From: Bacteroidaceae bacterium
GTDB lineage: Bacteria > Bacteroidota > Bacteroidia > Bacteroidales > Bacteroidaceae
DNA length: 32,180 nt
NCBI GenBank assembly: GCA_017541025.1
Contig: JAFXZY010000030.1
Location: 1-32,180, forward strand
Direction: 5' to 3'
The position numbers and the translations under genes were made by a program. This document shows positions 7,399 to 15,310 of the stretch, piece after piece. Numbering within the stretch: the stretch's first letter is position 1; each line of letters opens with the position of its first letter. The notes beneath the pieces are model-generated. The model searched no databases. It was not told where the DNA came from and was given only the letters and a program-made list of their open reading frames with translations.

Positions 7399-8158
7399 TT
7401 TTGTTTCTCCTAATGTTTGGGGGCAGAACAAGAAAAACAACGCACCTAAGGAGAAAGCTCCCCTGCTGAGTGGTGCGGGAGTGGGTATAGACCTCTGCGG
7501 ACTGGCTATGAAGGGTGTAGGTGCCCGATTTGCCAACATGGAAATATGTGGACGTGTGGGACTGAAGGAGAAGTTCTTTCCCATCTTTGAAATAGGTATA
7601 GGCGATTGTACGCGTAACGGAGGAGAAACAACGAACGTATTCAGCACACGTGCCCCTTACTGGCGTATAGGTATGGATTACAACGTGAATAAAAAGGTAA
7701 ACGGTAACCGCTTTCTGGTGGGCTTCCGGTATGGATTCACCAGTTACAAATACGACTTCTATGCTCCAGATTTTGCCGACCCTGTTTACGAAACGGCAAT
7801 GCCTCTGAAACTGGAAGGCCTGAAAGGTAATAATCAGTGGTTGGAACTCTGCGTAGGTTTTGAAACCCGTTTGTGGAGCATTGTGCGTCTAGGCTACAAC
7901 ATCCGTTACAAGACACGTACGCTACAAAGTGTATCAGAGTTGGGAGAGCCATACTTCGTACCTGGCTTCGGTAAGAACGACAACAACACCTTTGGTGGAA
8001 CAGTGTACGTAACATTTGACATTGGAAAATCTGCCAACACAAAGGGCCTGAAGTCGTTGTTTGGCAAACGAAAGAATAAAGAAGAGAATACTAACAAGAA
8101 GGCAGAAACGCCACCTGAAGAAACTGCTCCAAGGGCAGCAAAAAGAAGAGGGAATTGA
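7358..8158 (+). CDS. DUF6048 family predicted outer-membrane beta-barrel protein
   Basis: The 266-residue protein has a signal peptide (MKIFRYISILLLISFVSPNVWG). It continues with alternating amphipathic strands rich in Gly, Tyr and Phe (for example FLVGFRYGFTSYKYDF and RLGYNIRYKTRTL), and ends in TVYVTFDIG followed by a Lys/Glu-rich tail of about 45 residues. This pattern fits a small porin-like barrel with a periplasmic or cytosolic-side tail. The DUF6048 assignment rests on sequence and its pairing with DUF6452. The ligand or cargo is unknown. The start overlaps the preceding gene by 41 bp and the stop overlaps the TTG start of mntP. Confidence 0.78.
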   Translation: MKIFRYISILLLISFVSPNVWGQNKKNNAPKEKAPLLSGAGVGIDLCGLAMKGVGARFANMEICGRVGLKEKFFPIFEIGIGDCTRNGGETTNVFSTRAPYWRIGMDYNVNKKVNGNRFLVGFRYGFTSYKYDFYAPDFADPVYETAMPLKLEGLKGNNQWLELCVGFETRLWSIVRLGYNIRYKTRTLQSVSELGEPYFVPGFGKNDNNTFGGTVYVTFDIGKSANTKGLKSLFGKRKNKEENTNKKAETPPEETAPRAAKRRGN

Positions 8159-8727
8159 TAACAACACTGGAAATATGGCTTTTAGGAGTAGCTTTGGCTA
8201 TGGATTGCTTCTCGGTAAGCATTGCCCAAGGCTTGGCGGCAAAACGAATATTTTGGCCTCCCATGACAGCTTTGGCTCTCTCCTTTGGCATATTCCAGAG
8301 CGGCATGACACTGCTGGGCTATTTGGGCACATCGGTTTTCTGCCATCACTTTCGGCACTTAGACTATTTGGCCGTCATTCTGCTTTTTTATCTGGGAGCG
8401 AAAATGATTTGGGAAGGCTACCGAAGAAAACAAAAAGAAAGCGCCAATATGCTAAAGCCTCTGAATATCATAACACTTTCCGTAGCTACCAGCATAGATG
8501 CCTTAGCTGTAGGCATTTCTTTTGCCTGTCTGCAGGAAGTGACAACAACTGCTGTCCTGCAGGCCTCCGCCATCATTGGTTTATGCTCTACCCTATTCAG
8601 TATTGCAGGCCTGTGGTTAGGTATCAAAGCCAGTCGGCATTTATACATCAAAAGCGAATTATTAGGAGGTATTATCCTCATTTGTATTGGATCAAAAATA
8701 TTATTAGAACACCTATATGAAAACTAA
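8155..8727 (+). CDS. mntP: Manganese efflux pump MntP
   Basis: A 190-residue inner-membrane protein with six predicted helices arranged as two three-helix repeats. Each repeat has the MntP signature: AMDCFSVSIAQG at about residues 16-27 and TSIDALAVGIS in the second half. The conserved aspartates lie inside the membrane and are needed for Mn2+ export. The only in-frame start that keeps the whole first helix is TTG at 8155-8157, preceded by a purine-rich AAGAAGAGG; its last base pairs overlap the upstream stop as TTGA. No manganese riboswitch can precede it because the upstream region is coding. It overlaps apbE by 11 bp. Confidence 0.92.
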   Translation: MITTLEIWLLGVALAMDCFSVSIAQGLAAKRIFWPPMTALALSFGIFQSGMTLLGYLGTSVFCHHFRHLDYLAVILLFYLGAKMIWEGYRRKQKESANMLKPLNIITLSVATSIDALAVGISFACLQEVTTTAVLQASAIIGLCSTLFSIAGLWLGIKASRHLYIKSELLGGIILICIGSKILLEHLYEN

Positions 8728-9778
8728 CAATGTATCCGAAACACCGGCTGAGAACCGGTTCCGACCCTATCACATCGCCATACTGGCATTGTTAATTGTG
8801 GGTACTTTTGTAATAGCACGACGTGAACACGGACCGAAGAATGAGGTTCCGTTCCAGATGGAGGAAGGTTCTGTATTTGGCACTACTTATCATATAAAAT
8901 ACCAATGCGAAAAGGACTTGCACGACAGTATCATTGCTCGATTAAAGGATATAGACCATTCGCTATCTATGTTCAACCCCTCAAGTACTGTCTCATGCAT
9001 AAACAGAGGAGAGAGCATGGAGGCAGACTCACTCATTACTTGCGTTTGGAACATGTCGCAGTCTATCTGTCAGGAAACAGAGGGAGCATTCGACCCAACA
9101 GTAGCTCCGCTTGTTAATATCTGGGGGTTTGGTTTTAAGAAAAGGCAAATCCCTGATAAAGCTATCATAGACAGCCTGCGTGAGTTGGTAGGTTGGCAGC
9201 GAATATCCATTCAGAATGGTCGCTTCTGCAAAGAAGACCCCCGAATGGTGATTGACTTCAGTGCCGTAGCCAAAGGTTTTGGCGTAGATCATGTAGCCAA
9301 TCTTTTCCGCAATATGGGCATTCAGAATTTCATGGTGGAGATAGGCGGTGAAATAGTGGCAAATGGTACTAATCCTAAAGGTGAAGCCTGGCGCATAGGC
9401 ATCAACAAACCTGACGATGACAGTACTGGAACAAATAACGAATTACAGGAGGTGATAGAAGTACACAACGGTGCACTTGCTACCAGTGGAAACTACAGAA
9501 ACTTCTATATGGAAGGCGGACGTAAGATTGCTCACACCATAGATCCCAAAACAGGCTATCCTGCCCAGCAGAGTATCCTGAGCAGTACCGTTAAGGCACC
9601 CTCATGCGCTATGGCTGACGGATACGCCACAGCCTTTATGGTAATGGGAATGGAACGCGCTCAGGAATTTCTAAAGAAACACCCTCAACTTCAGGCTTAC
9701 TTCATCTACGCCGACGAGAACGGCCAGTATCAAACTTGGCATACCCCCCTATTCTACGAAACGGAAAGAAACAAATGA
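8717..9778 (+). CDS. apbE: FAD:protein FMN transferase (ApbE)
   Basis: The 353-residue protein has one N-terminal membrane segment (about residues 19-36, HIAILALLIVGTFVIA), placing the catalytic domain in the periplasm. Family landmarks are GTTYHIKY (about 55-62), SMFNPSSTVSCIN, AFDPTVAPLVNIWGFG, DFSAVAKGFGVDHVA (about 175-189), VEIGGEIVANG, and the C-terminal HTIDPKTGYPA with TVKAPSCAMADGYATA. ApbE uses FAD and Mg2+ to link FMN to a Thr or Ser in target proteins. The NqrB and NqrC subunits encoded at 28475-30550 carry such acceptor motifs and are the obvious clients. The anchor lacks a lipobox Cys, so it is a membrane-spanning rather than a lipoprotein form. The stop overlaps the ATG of the regulator gene as ATGA. 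Confidence 0.94.
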   Translation: MKTNNVSETPAENRFRPYHIAILALLIVGTFVIARREHGPKNEVPFQMEEGSVFGTTYHIKYQCEKDLHDSIIARLKDIDHSLSMFNPSSTVSCINRGESMEADSLITCVWNMSQSICQETEGAFDPTVAPLVNIWGFGFKKRQIPDKAIIDSLRELVGWQRISIQNGRFCKEDPRMVIDFSAVAKGFGVDHVANLFRNMGIQNFMVEIGGEIVANGTNPKGEAWRIGINKPDDDSTGTNNELQEVIEVHNGALATSGNYRNFYMEGGRKIAHTIDPKTGYPAQQSILSSTVKAPSCAMADGYATAFMVMGMERAQEFLKKHPQLQAYFIYADENGQYQTWHTPLFYETERNK

Positions 9779-10467
9779 TAACCTTAACAAAAAAATATGA
9801 GCTACTGACCAAACTTCCGCTGCTGCAAGGACTAAGCGGAAAGGAACTGGCCCACATAGAAAGTGTGATTGGTTTGGAGGTAAATGAGGTACCTTCAATG
9901 AGAAGGCCTCTGATTCGCCAAAACGACCCTTGTACACATCTCATATTTCTGGCTACGGGAACACTGATACGCCAATACCAATCAGACGACGGACTGTTTG
10001 TAACCAAATCCATCATTCAAGCCCCCGCCCTGCTGGAACCTCAAAATTTGTATGGGCTGGACTGTAACTTTAGGTGTTCATACACACCACTTCAGAATGT
10101 CTCCTACATCACTGTAAAAAAGAAAGACGTGATGCAACACCTCATGAAGGTAGAAATCATCAGGATCAATTATTTTAATCTGCTCTCTGCCATTATACAC
10201 AAAAAGGATGCTTTATTGCAACCCATGCGTAACTTAACGGTGAACCAGAAAATTGTGTCTTTCCTGCAAAGGCAGTTTGCCGAATGCGAAGGACAAGGCG
10301 AGATTGCTATTAAAATGACTGACCTTGCCAACTATATTGGCGAGACCCGCTTAAACACATCACGGGCACTGAACCAACTGGCGGAAGAACATATCATAGA
10401 GCTGAAACGCTCGCTGATTGTTATACCAGATGTAAAACTTATAAAGGTTAAAGAGTTAAAAAGTTAA
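9775..10467 (+). CDS. Crp/Fnr family transcriptional regulator
   Basis: A 230-residue cytosolic protein with an N-terminal cyclic-nucleotide-binding-like beta barrel (about 20-120, beginning LPLLQGLSGKELAHIE) and a C-terminal Crp-type winged helix. The recognition region is MTDLANYIGETRLNTSRALNQLAEEHII. No four-cysteine Fnr iron-sulfur cluster is seen, and the effector is unknown. The ATG at 9775 is preferred over an earlier start at 9736 because it gives the ATGA overlap with apbE and a normal family N-terminus. The last codons (KVKELKS, stop) fall inside an 8-bp tandem repeat. Confidence 0.88.
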   Translation: MITLTKKYELLTKLPLLQGLSGKELAHIESVIGLEVNEVPSMRRPLIRQNDPCTHLIFLATGTLIRQYQSDDGLFVTKSIIQAPALLEPQNLYGLDCNFRCSYTPLQNVSYITVKKKDVMQHLMKVEIIRINYFNLLSAIIHKKDALLQPMRNLTVNQKIVSFLQRQFAECEGQGEIAIKMTDLANYIGETRLNTSRALNQLAEEHIIELKRSLIVIPDVKLIKVKELKS

Positions 10468-10470
10468 AAT
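10447..10470 (+). repeat. Octamer array GTTAAARA x3 at the end of the Crp/Fnr gene
   Basis: Three consecutive 8-bp units, GTTAAAGA, GTTAAAAA and GTTAAAAT, cover the last seven codons and the stop codon of the regulator and run into the 22-bp gap before the next gene. The repeat therefore defines the protein's C-terminus (KVKELKS). No hairpin is visible. Confidence 0.7.
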
Positions 10471-10489
10471 AAAATAGAAAAAGCAAAAT

Positions 10490-12946
10490 ATGAACCCATT
10501 GTTCAACAACAACTTCAGTACACTGCATAATACGGCTCCTTTCAGCCAGATTAAACTGGAGCACTTTGAGCCTGCTATTATGGAAGGTATGAGACAGGAA
10601 GACGAAGCTATTCAGGCTATTATATCCAATCCCGAGGAGCCTACATTCCAGAACACCATAGCTCCGCGTACCAGCGAGCTGCTGGACACTGCCACCACCA
10701 TCTTCTTCAACCTGACAAGTGCAAACACAAACGATGAGATGGATGCATTGGCTCAGAAACTTAGTCCACTGCTTACTGAACACGCCAACCGTATTTTGCT
10801 GAACGAGGATCTGTTTAAGCGTGTCAAACATGTGTACGAACATCCAGGCGAACTTACTGTCGAAGAAAAGACGCTTCTGGAAAATGTTTATCAAGGGTTT
10901 CTGCGTCACGGAGCCCGCCTTAGCCCTAAGGACAAGGAACACTTCTCTGCCTTACAAGTGGAACTCGCAACCCTAACCTTGCAGTTCAGCCAGCATGAGT
11001 TGAAGCAGACTAACGCCTTTCAACTTCATATAACCGACAAGGCTCAACTGTCTGGTCTTCCCCAAACAGCTATCGAAGCTGCAGCACAGGCAGCAGAGGA
11101 AAAACAACTTCAGGGATGGCTCATTACGTTGCAATTCCCCAGCTATCAACCCTTCATGACGTATGCCGACAATCGTGAACTGCGCCAACAGCTCTACATG
11201 GCTAAGATGACCATCTGTGCTCATGGAGATGAGTTCGATAATCGCCAGATCGTGCAACGTATTGTTAATGTGCGTCAGGAAATAGCTCAGTTGTTGGGAT
11301 ACCAAACTTATGCCGATTATGTACTGACACGCCGTATGGCACAGGACACCCGACATGTAAACCAACTTATAGACCAACTGCTGAAGGCCTATATGCCTGT
11401 AGCACGTGGAGAATTACGTGAGTTGGAACAGAAGGCACGCCAGATGGAAGGCCCAGACTTCGCCCTTATGCCTTGGGACTGGGCATACTACAGCCACAAG
11501 CTAAAGTTGGAGCGTTACAATCTGGATGCTGAGATGCTACGTCCCTACTTCCCCTTACAGAAGGTACGCGAGGGTATCTTCTCTTTGGCCACCAAACTGT
11601 ATGGTATCACCTTTAAGAAGAATGAAGAGATAGAGGTTTATCACCCTGATGTGGAAGCCTTTGAGGTCTTTGATGCCGACGGTTCTTTCCTGGCTGTACT
11701 CTATGCAGACTTCTTCCCTCGTGAAAGCAAGCAGAGCGGTGCCTGGATGACAAGCTATCTGGAACAGTACACTGATGAAGACGGAAACGACGTTCGACCC
11801 CATGTGAGCATTGTCACCAATTTTACCAAACCCACAGCTGAGCGTCCATCATTACTCACGTTGGGAGAGGTGGAAACTTTCCTGCATGAGTTCGGACACG
11901 CACTACACGGTATGTTCTCTAAAGTGAAATACCAGAGTTTAGGCGGCACCAACGTATTCTGGGACTTTGTGGAACTTCCCTCCCAGTTTATGGAAAACTA
12001 TGCCGTAGAGCCTGAGTTCCTGCACACCTTTGCTTTCCACTACCAAACAGGAGAACCCATTCCAACATCCCTCATTGAGCGTATCCGTAAGAGCAGAAAC
12101 TTCCAATGTGGATATGCCTGTGTGCGTCAGCTTAGCTTCTGTCTGTTGGATATGGCTTACTATACACGCCAGGAATCGTTGCAGGAAGACATCATACAGT
12201 TTGAACGGCAGGCATGGAAACGAGCCCAACTGCTCCCCAGCATAGAAGGAACATGTATGAGCGTTCAGTTTAGCCACATCATGAGCGGAGGCTACGCAGC
12301 AGGCTATTATAGTTATAAATGGGCCGAGGTTCTGGATGCCGATGCTTTCAGTCTTTTCCTCAAGAATGGTATCATGGACCGACAGACTGCACAGCGTTTC
12401 CGTGATGAAGTGCTCTCGAAAGGCGGTACTGAGCCACCTTTTACTCTATACAAGCGCTTCCGTGGTCAGGAGCCTACGATAGACGCTTTGTTACGTCGCA
12501 ACGGTCTGTCTGACACCAAGCAGCATGAGTTGGATATCCGTTACCTGAGAATGGCCCGTATCTGGAGTGAGAACAGTTATTGCCAACGCCGGCAAGTGGG
12601 CGCCTTGGTAGTAAAAGACAAAATGATTATCAGTGATGGCTATAACGGAACCCCTCAGGGATTTGAGAACATTTGTGAAGATGAAAACAATGTAAGCAAA
12701 CCCTATGTACTACATGCAGAAGCCAATGCCATCACCAAAATTGCCAGAAGCGGCAACAACAGTGACGGTTCTACCCTATATGTTACCGACTCGCCCTGCA
12801 TTGAGTGTTCCAAACTCATCATTCAGGCAGGCATAAAGCGAGTTATCTATAATCGAGAATACAGAATTATGGACGGTGTAGATCTGCTACGCCGCGCCGG
12901 CATTGAAGTTATTAATTTACCTATTTCTGACAAGGACAATGAATAA
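10490..12946 (+). CDS. M3 oligopeptidase fused to a dCMP deaminase
   Basis: A single 818-codon frame encodes two complete enzymes. Residues 1 to about 673 are a cytosolic M3 metallopeptidase (no signal peptide) with HEFGHALHG at 466-474 and the FVELPSQ downstream ligand region; its natural C-terminus RRNGL sits at 669-673. Residues about 677-818 are a deoxycytidylate deaminase-type domain (ComEB/dCMP deaminase) with the zinc-binding HAE at 742-744 and PCIEC at 769-773, and the substrate-region signature DGYNGTPQGFEN. The deaminase makes dUMP from dCMP for dTMP synthesis. In related Bacteroidales these are, to my knowledge, separate adjacent genes. Here no stop lies between them, and the first in-frame ATG in the deaminase part (Met688) is already inside its conserved start RYLRMARIW. 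A sequencing error that removed a stop cannot be excluded. The last 8 bp overlap the S41 gene. Confidence 0.88.
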   Translation: MNPLFNNNFSTLHNTAPFSQIKLEHFEPAIMEGMRQEDEAIQAIISNPEEPTFQNTIAPRTSELLDTATTIFFNLTSANTNDEMDALAQKLSPLLTEHANRILLNEDLFKRVKHVYEHPGELTVEEKTLLENVYQGFLRHGARLSPKDKEHFSALQVELATLTLQFSQHELKQTNAFQLHITDKAQLSGLPQTAIEAAAQAAEEKQLQGWLITLQFPSYQPFMTYADNRELRQQLYMAKMTICAHGDEFDNRQIVQRIVNVRQEIAQLLGYQTYADYVLTRRMAQDTRHVNQLIDQLLKAYMPVARGELRELEQKARQMEGPDFALMPWDWAYYSHKLKLERYNLDAEMLRPYFPLQKVREGIFSLATKLYGITFKKNEEIEVYHPDVEAFEVFDADGSFLAVLYADFFPRESKQSGAWMTSYLEQYTDEDGNDVRPHVSIVTNFTKPTAERPSLLTLGEVETFLHEFGHALHGMFSKVKYQSLGGTNVFWDFVELPSQFMENYAVEPEFLHTFAFHYQTGEPIPTSLIERIRKSRNFQCGYACVRQLSFCLLDMAYYTRQESLQEDIIQFERQAWKRAQLLPSIEGTCMSVQFSHIMSGGYAAGYYSYKWAEVLDADAFSLFLKNGIMDRQTAQRFRDEVLSKGGTEPPFTLYKRFRGQEPTIDALLRRNGLSDTKQHELDIRYLRMARIWSENSYCQRRQVGALVVKDKMIISDGYNGTPQGFENICEDENNVSKPYVLHAEANAITKIARSGNNSDGSTLYVTDSPCIECSKLIIQAGIKRVIYNREYRIMDGVDLLRRAGIEVINLPISDKDNE

Positions 12947-14666
12947 GCACCGTCTTACTCCACTTTTAATGGCCATCAGTTTGGTCGTGGGTATCGTTAT
13001 CGGCACATTTTATGCCAGCCACTATTCAGGCAATCGCCTGAACATTATCAACACGGGCAGCAATAAGCTAAACTATCTGCTTCAGCTTATAGACAACCAT
13101 TATGTTGACACGGTAGATATGGCATCACTTGTAGAGGACGCCATGCCTCAGATTCTATCCGAGCTGGACCCTCACAGCAAATATATCAGTGCAAAGGATG
13201 CAGAGGAGGCTGCAGAGGAACTCAAAGGCAGCTTTAGCGGAATAGGTGTAAGCTTTACTATGGAGAAAGACACCGTGAACGTAATGTCTGTCATTCATGG
13301 CGGTCCGGCAGAAAAAGTGGGAATACTGGCAGGAGACCGTATTGTAACAGCCGACAAAATCTCGCTCGTAGGTATGGAAAGTAACGAAGTCATGAAACAT
13401 CTCAAAGGTGAAAAAGGCTCTGACGTTAAACTGGGTATCCGTAGGCATGGTTCAAAGCAAATAAAGTATTTCACCGTTACACGAGGAGATATTCCAGTAA
13501 TAAGTGTAGATGCATCTTACATGATTAATGATAAAACAGGCTACCTTCATATTAAGAACTTTGGTGAACAAACCTATGCTGAGATGCTGGTGGCTCTTGC
13601 CAACCTGAACATAAACGGCATGAAGAACCTTATTCTGGACCTAAGAGGCAATCAGGGTGGCTATATGCATATTGCCATTCAAATGGCTAATGAATTCCTG
13701 AGCAAAAACCAACTGATTGTTTATACTCAGGGCAGGAAGAGTCCACGTGAGGAGTTCCGTTCTGACGGCAGAGGAACTTTCCAGAAACTGCCTCTTGTGG
13801 TTCTGGTGGACGAAATCAGCGCCAGTGCCAGCGAAATATTTGCAGGTGCCATCCAAGATAATGACCGCGGTACCATCATTGGGCGAAGGAGTTTCGGAAA
13901 GGGATTAGTACAACAGCCTTGGGCTCTCCACGATGGCAGCATGATACGCCTGACCATAGCACGTTACTATACCCCAAGTGGACGCTGTATACAGAAGCCA
14001 TACGAAAAGGGACACGGTGAGGAGTATCTGAACGAATTGATTGCCCGTTATGAACGCGGCGAATACTTCTATCAGGACAGCATCCGCCAAGATGGGGAGA
14101 AATACTATACAAACTTAGGACGCGTGGTATATGGTGGCGGTGGCATTACACCTGACATCTTCATCCCAGAGGACACTACAGCCCTTACCTCATATTATAA
14201 AGAGGCAGCCTATACGGGCCTTATCAGGCAGTTTGCCTTTGCCTATACCGACGAGAACAGAGCGCGGCTGAATGCCCTTCCCAACGTAGAGGCAATGGAG
14301 AAGTTCTTACGCAAAGAGAATCTGCTGGAGCGTTTTGCACGCTTTGGAGAGGAACACGACCTAAAGCGCCGCAACCTGATGCTGCAGAAGAGCCGTACGC
14401 TGTTCGAACGTAACATATATGGCTTAATCATCTATAATGCCAAAGAAATGCAAGACTATCTGGAATTTCTCAACGAAGGCGACCCCACTGTGCAACGTGC
14501 CATACAGGTACTTACCGATGGACTCTCCTATCCTGAGGCTCCAGATTCCGAGGAAGATGAAGCCGATAAAAAAGAATTATCTTTAACAAAACACAAATAT
14601 GGAAGTCATACAGAGTTTTACAATCGACCACACACATCTGAAACCAGGTATCTATGTGTCGCGTGA
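12939..14666 (+). CDS. S41 family C-terminal processing protease
   Basis: A 575-residue periplasmic serine protease of the CtpA/Prc type with an N-terminal membrane anchor or uncleaved signal (LTPLLMAISLVVGIVIGTFYA). Residues about 90-170 form a PDZ domain (GIGVSFTMEKD ... GGPAEKVGILAGDRIV). The S41 catalytic dyad is Ser296 in ISASASEIFAGA and Lys321 in RRSFGKGLVQ, spaced 25 residues as in E. coli Prc (Tsp). These enzymes trim or degrade proteins from exposed C-termini. The ATG at 12939 follows AGGA and overlaps the fusion gene by 8 bp; an upstream TTG (12903) would add a poorly hydrophobic lead and is less likely. The last 23 codons run into luxS in another frame, so the tail after ADKKEL is probably non-essential. 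Confidence 0.92.
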   Translation: MNKHRLTPLLMAISLVVGIVIGTFYASHYSGNRLNIINTGSNKLNYLLQLIDNHYVDTVDMASLVEDAMPQILSELDPHSKYISAKDAEEAAEELKGSFSGIGVSFTMEKDTVNVMSVIHGGPAEKVGILAGDRIVTADKISLVGMESNEVMKHLKGEKGSDVKLGIRRHGSKQIKYFTVTRGDIPVISVDASYMINDKTGYLHIKNFGEQTYAEMLVALANLNINGMKNLILDLRGNQGGYMHIAIQMANEFLSKNQLIVYTQGRKSPREEFRSDGRGTFQKLPLVVLVDEISASASEIFAGAIQDNDRGTIIGRRSFGKGLVQQPWALHDGSMIRLTIARYYTPSGRCIQKPYEKGHGEEYLNELIARYERGEYFYQDSIRQDGEKYYTNLGRVVYGGGGITPDIFIPEDTTALTSYYKEAAYTGLIRQFAFAYTDENRARLNALPNVEAMEKFLRKENLLERFARFGEEHDLKRRNLMLQKSRTLFERNIYGLIIYNAKEMQDYLEFLNEGDPTVQRAIQVLTDGLSYPEAPDSEEDEADKKELSLTKHKYGSHTEFYNRPHTSETRYLCVA

Positions 14667-15093
14667 GGACAAGGGATTCACAACGTTTGACCTGCGAATC
14701 ACTGAGCCCAACAAAGAACCTGCTGTAGCTCCTGCCGCTATTCATAGCATGGAACACCTGATGGCCACATGGTTCCGAAACTCGCAGGTTAAGGACGATG
14801 TTGTATATGTAGGCCCAATGGGTTGTCTCACTGGTATGTATATCATCATGACTGGCTCCTACACCGTTGAGGATATGCGCCAACTTACCATTAAGTGCCT
14901 GGAGTGGATACTCACACAGACAGAGGTGCCCGCAACAACACCAGAAACCTGTGGCAACTACCTGCTCCACGACCTTCCCATGTGCCATTGGGAGTGCCGC
15001 CGTTACTTAGATCGTCTGAAGAACTATTTCCACTCAGAATACACTAAACTACAGATTATGCTCAACGATGGACGCATATTTGCGGATGCATAG
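14599..15093 (+). CDS. luxS: S-ribosylhomocysteine lyase LuxS
   Basis: A 164-residue cytosolic metalloenzyme that splits S-ribosylhomocysteine into homocysteine and DPD, the autoinducer-2 precursor, as part of the activated methyl cycle. Metal ligands are His49 and His53 in HSMEH and Cys118 in ETCGNY. Glu52 and Cys76 (GPMGCLTG) are the catalytic residues. Length and motif spacing agree with the family. It is the last gene of the plus-strand cluster, its start lies inside the 3' end of the S41 gene (68-bp overlap), and a terminator follows at 15114-15146. The companion Pfs nucleosidase is not in the window. Confidence 0.96.
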   Translation: MEVIQSFTIDHTHLKPGIYVSREDKGFTTFDLRITEPNKEPAVAPAAIHSMEHLMATWFRNSQVKDDVVYVGPMGCLTGMYIIMTGSYTVEDMRQLTIKCLEWILTQTEVPATTPETCGNYLLHDLPMCHWECRRYLDRLKNYFHSEYTKLQIMLNDGRIFADA

Positions 15094-15113
15094 ATAGAAT
15101 CTGTTTTGTGAGT

Positions 15114-15146
15114 AAAAAAAGCCTTGGGAAAACCAAGGCTTTTGGG
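15114..15146. terminator. Bidirectional terminator between luxS and tRNA-His
   Basis: An 11-bp perfect inverted repeat (AAAAGCCTTGG at 15117-15127, CCAAGGCTTTT at 15133-15143) encloses a GAAAA loop. On the minus strand it is followed by seven T, ending the tRNA-His transcript. On the plus strand a shorter T run would end luxS. Confidence 0.9.
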
Positions 15147-15219
15147 TGACTAGTGGGACTCGAACCCACGACATTCAGAACCACAATCTGACGCTCTAAC
15201 CAACTGAACTATAGTCACC
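15145..15219 (-). tRNA. tRNA-His (anticodon GTG)
   Basis: The minus strand gives a 75-nt tRNA with acceptor stem GTGACTA/TAGTCAC, anticodon stem-loop TCAGA-TTGTGGT-TCTGA and T arm GTGGGTTCGAGTCCCAC. The extra 5' G at position -1 is encoded (15219) and faces C73, the identity feature of tRNA-His. CCA is not encoded. It is a single-gene unit. Confidence 0.96.
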
Positions 15220-15260
15220 ATCTAATAGAGCGCTTGAGAGGTATCTCTCAATTGCGAGTG

Positions 15261-15292
15261 CAAAGGTAGTACAATATTTTGATTCCGCCAAA
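15261..15292 (-). promoter_or_regulatory. Bacteroidetes promoter for tRNA-His
   Basis: On the minus strand, TTTG (15289-15292) and TACCTTTG (15261-15268) are separated by exactly 20 nt, the same arrangement as at the SRP RNA promoter. The predicted start lies about 35 nt ahead of the mature tRNA. Confidence 0.85.
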
Positions 15293-15310
15293 CGATTGGC
15301 TACCTTTTTT

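Noticed and set aside
8061-8720. A 219-codon plus-strand frame overlapping DUF6048 and mntP
   Set aside because: It is out of frame with two well-supported genes and covers nearly all of mntP, whose membrane motifs are clear in the other frame.
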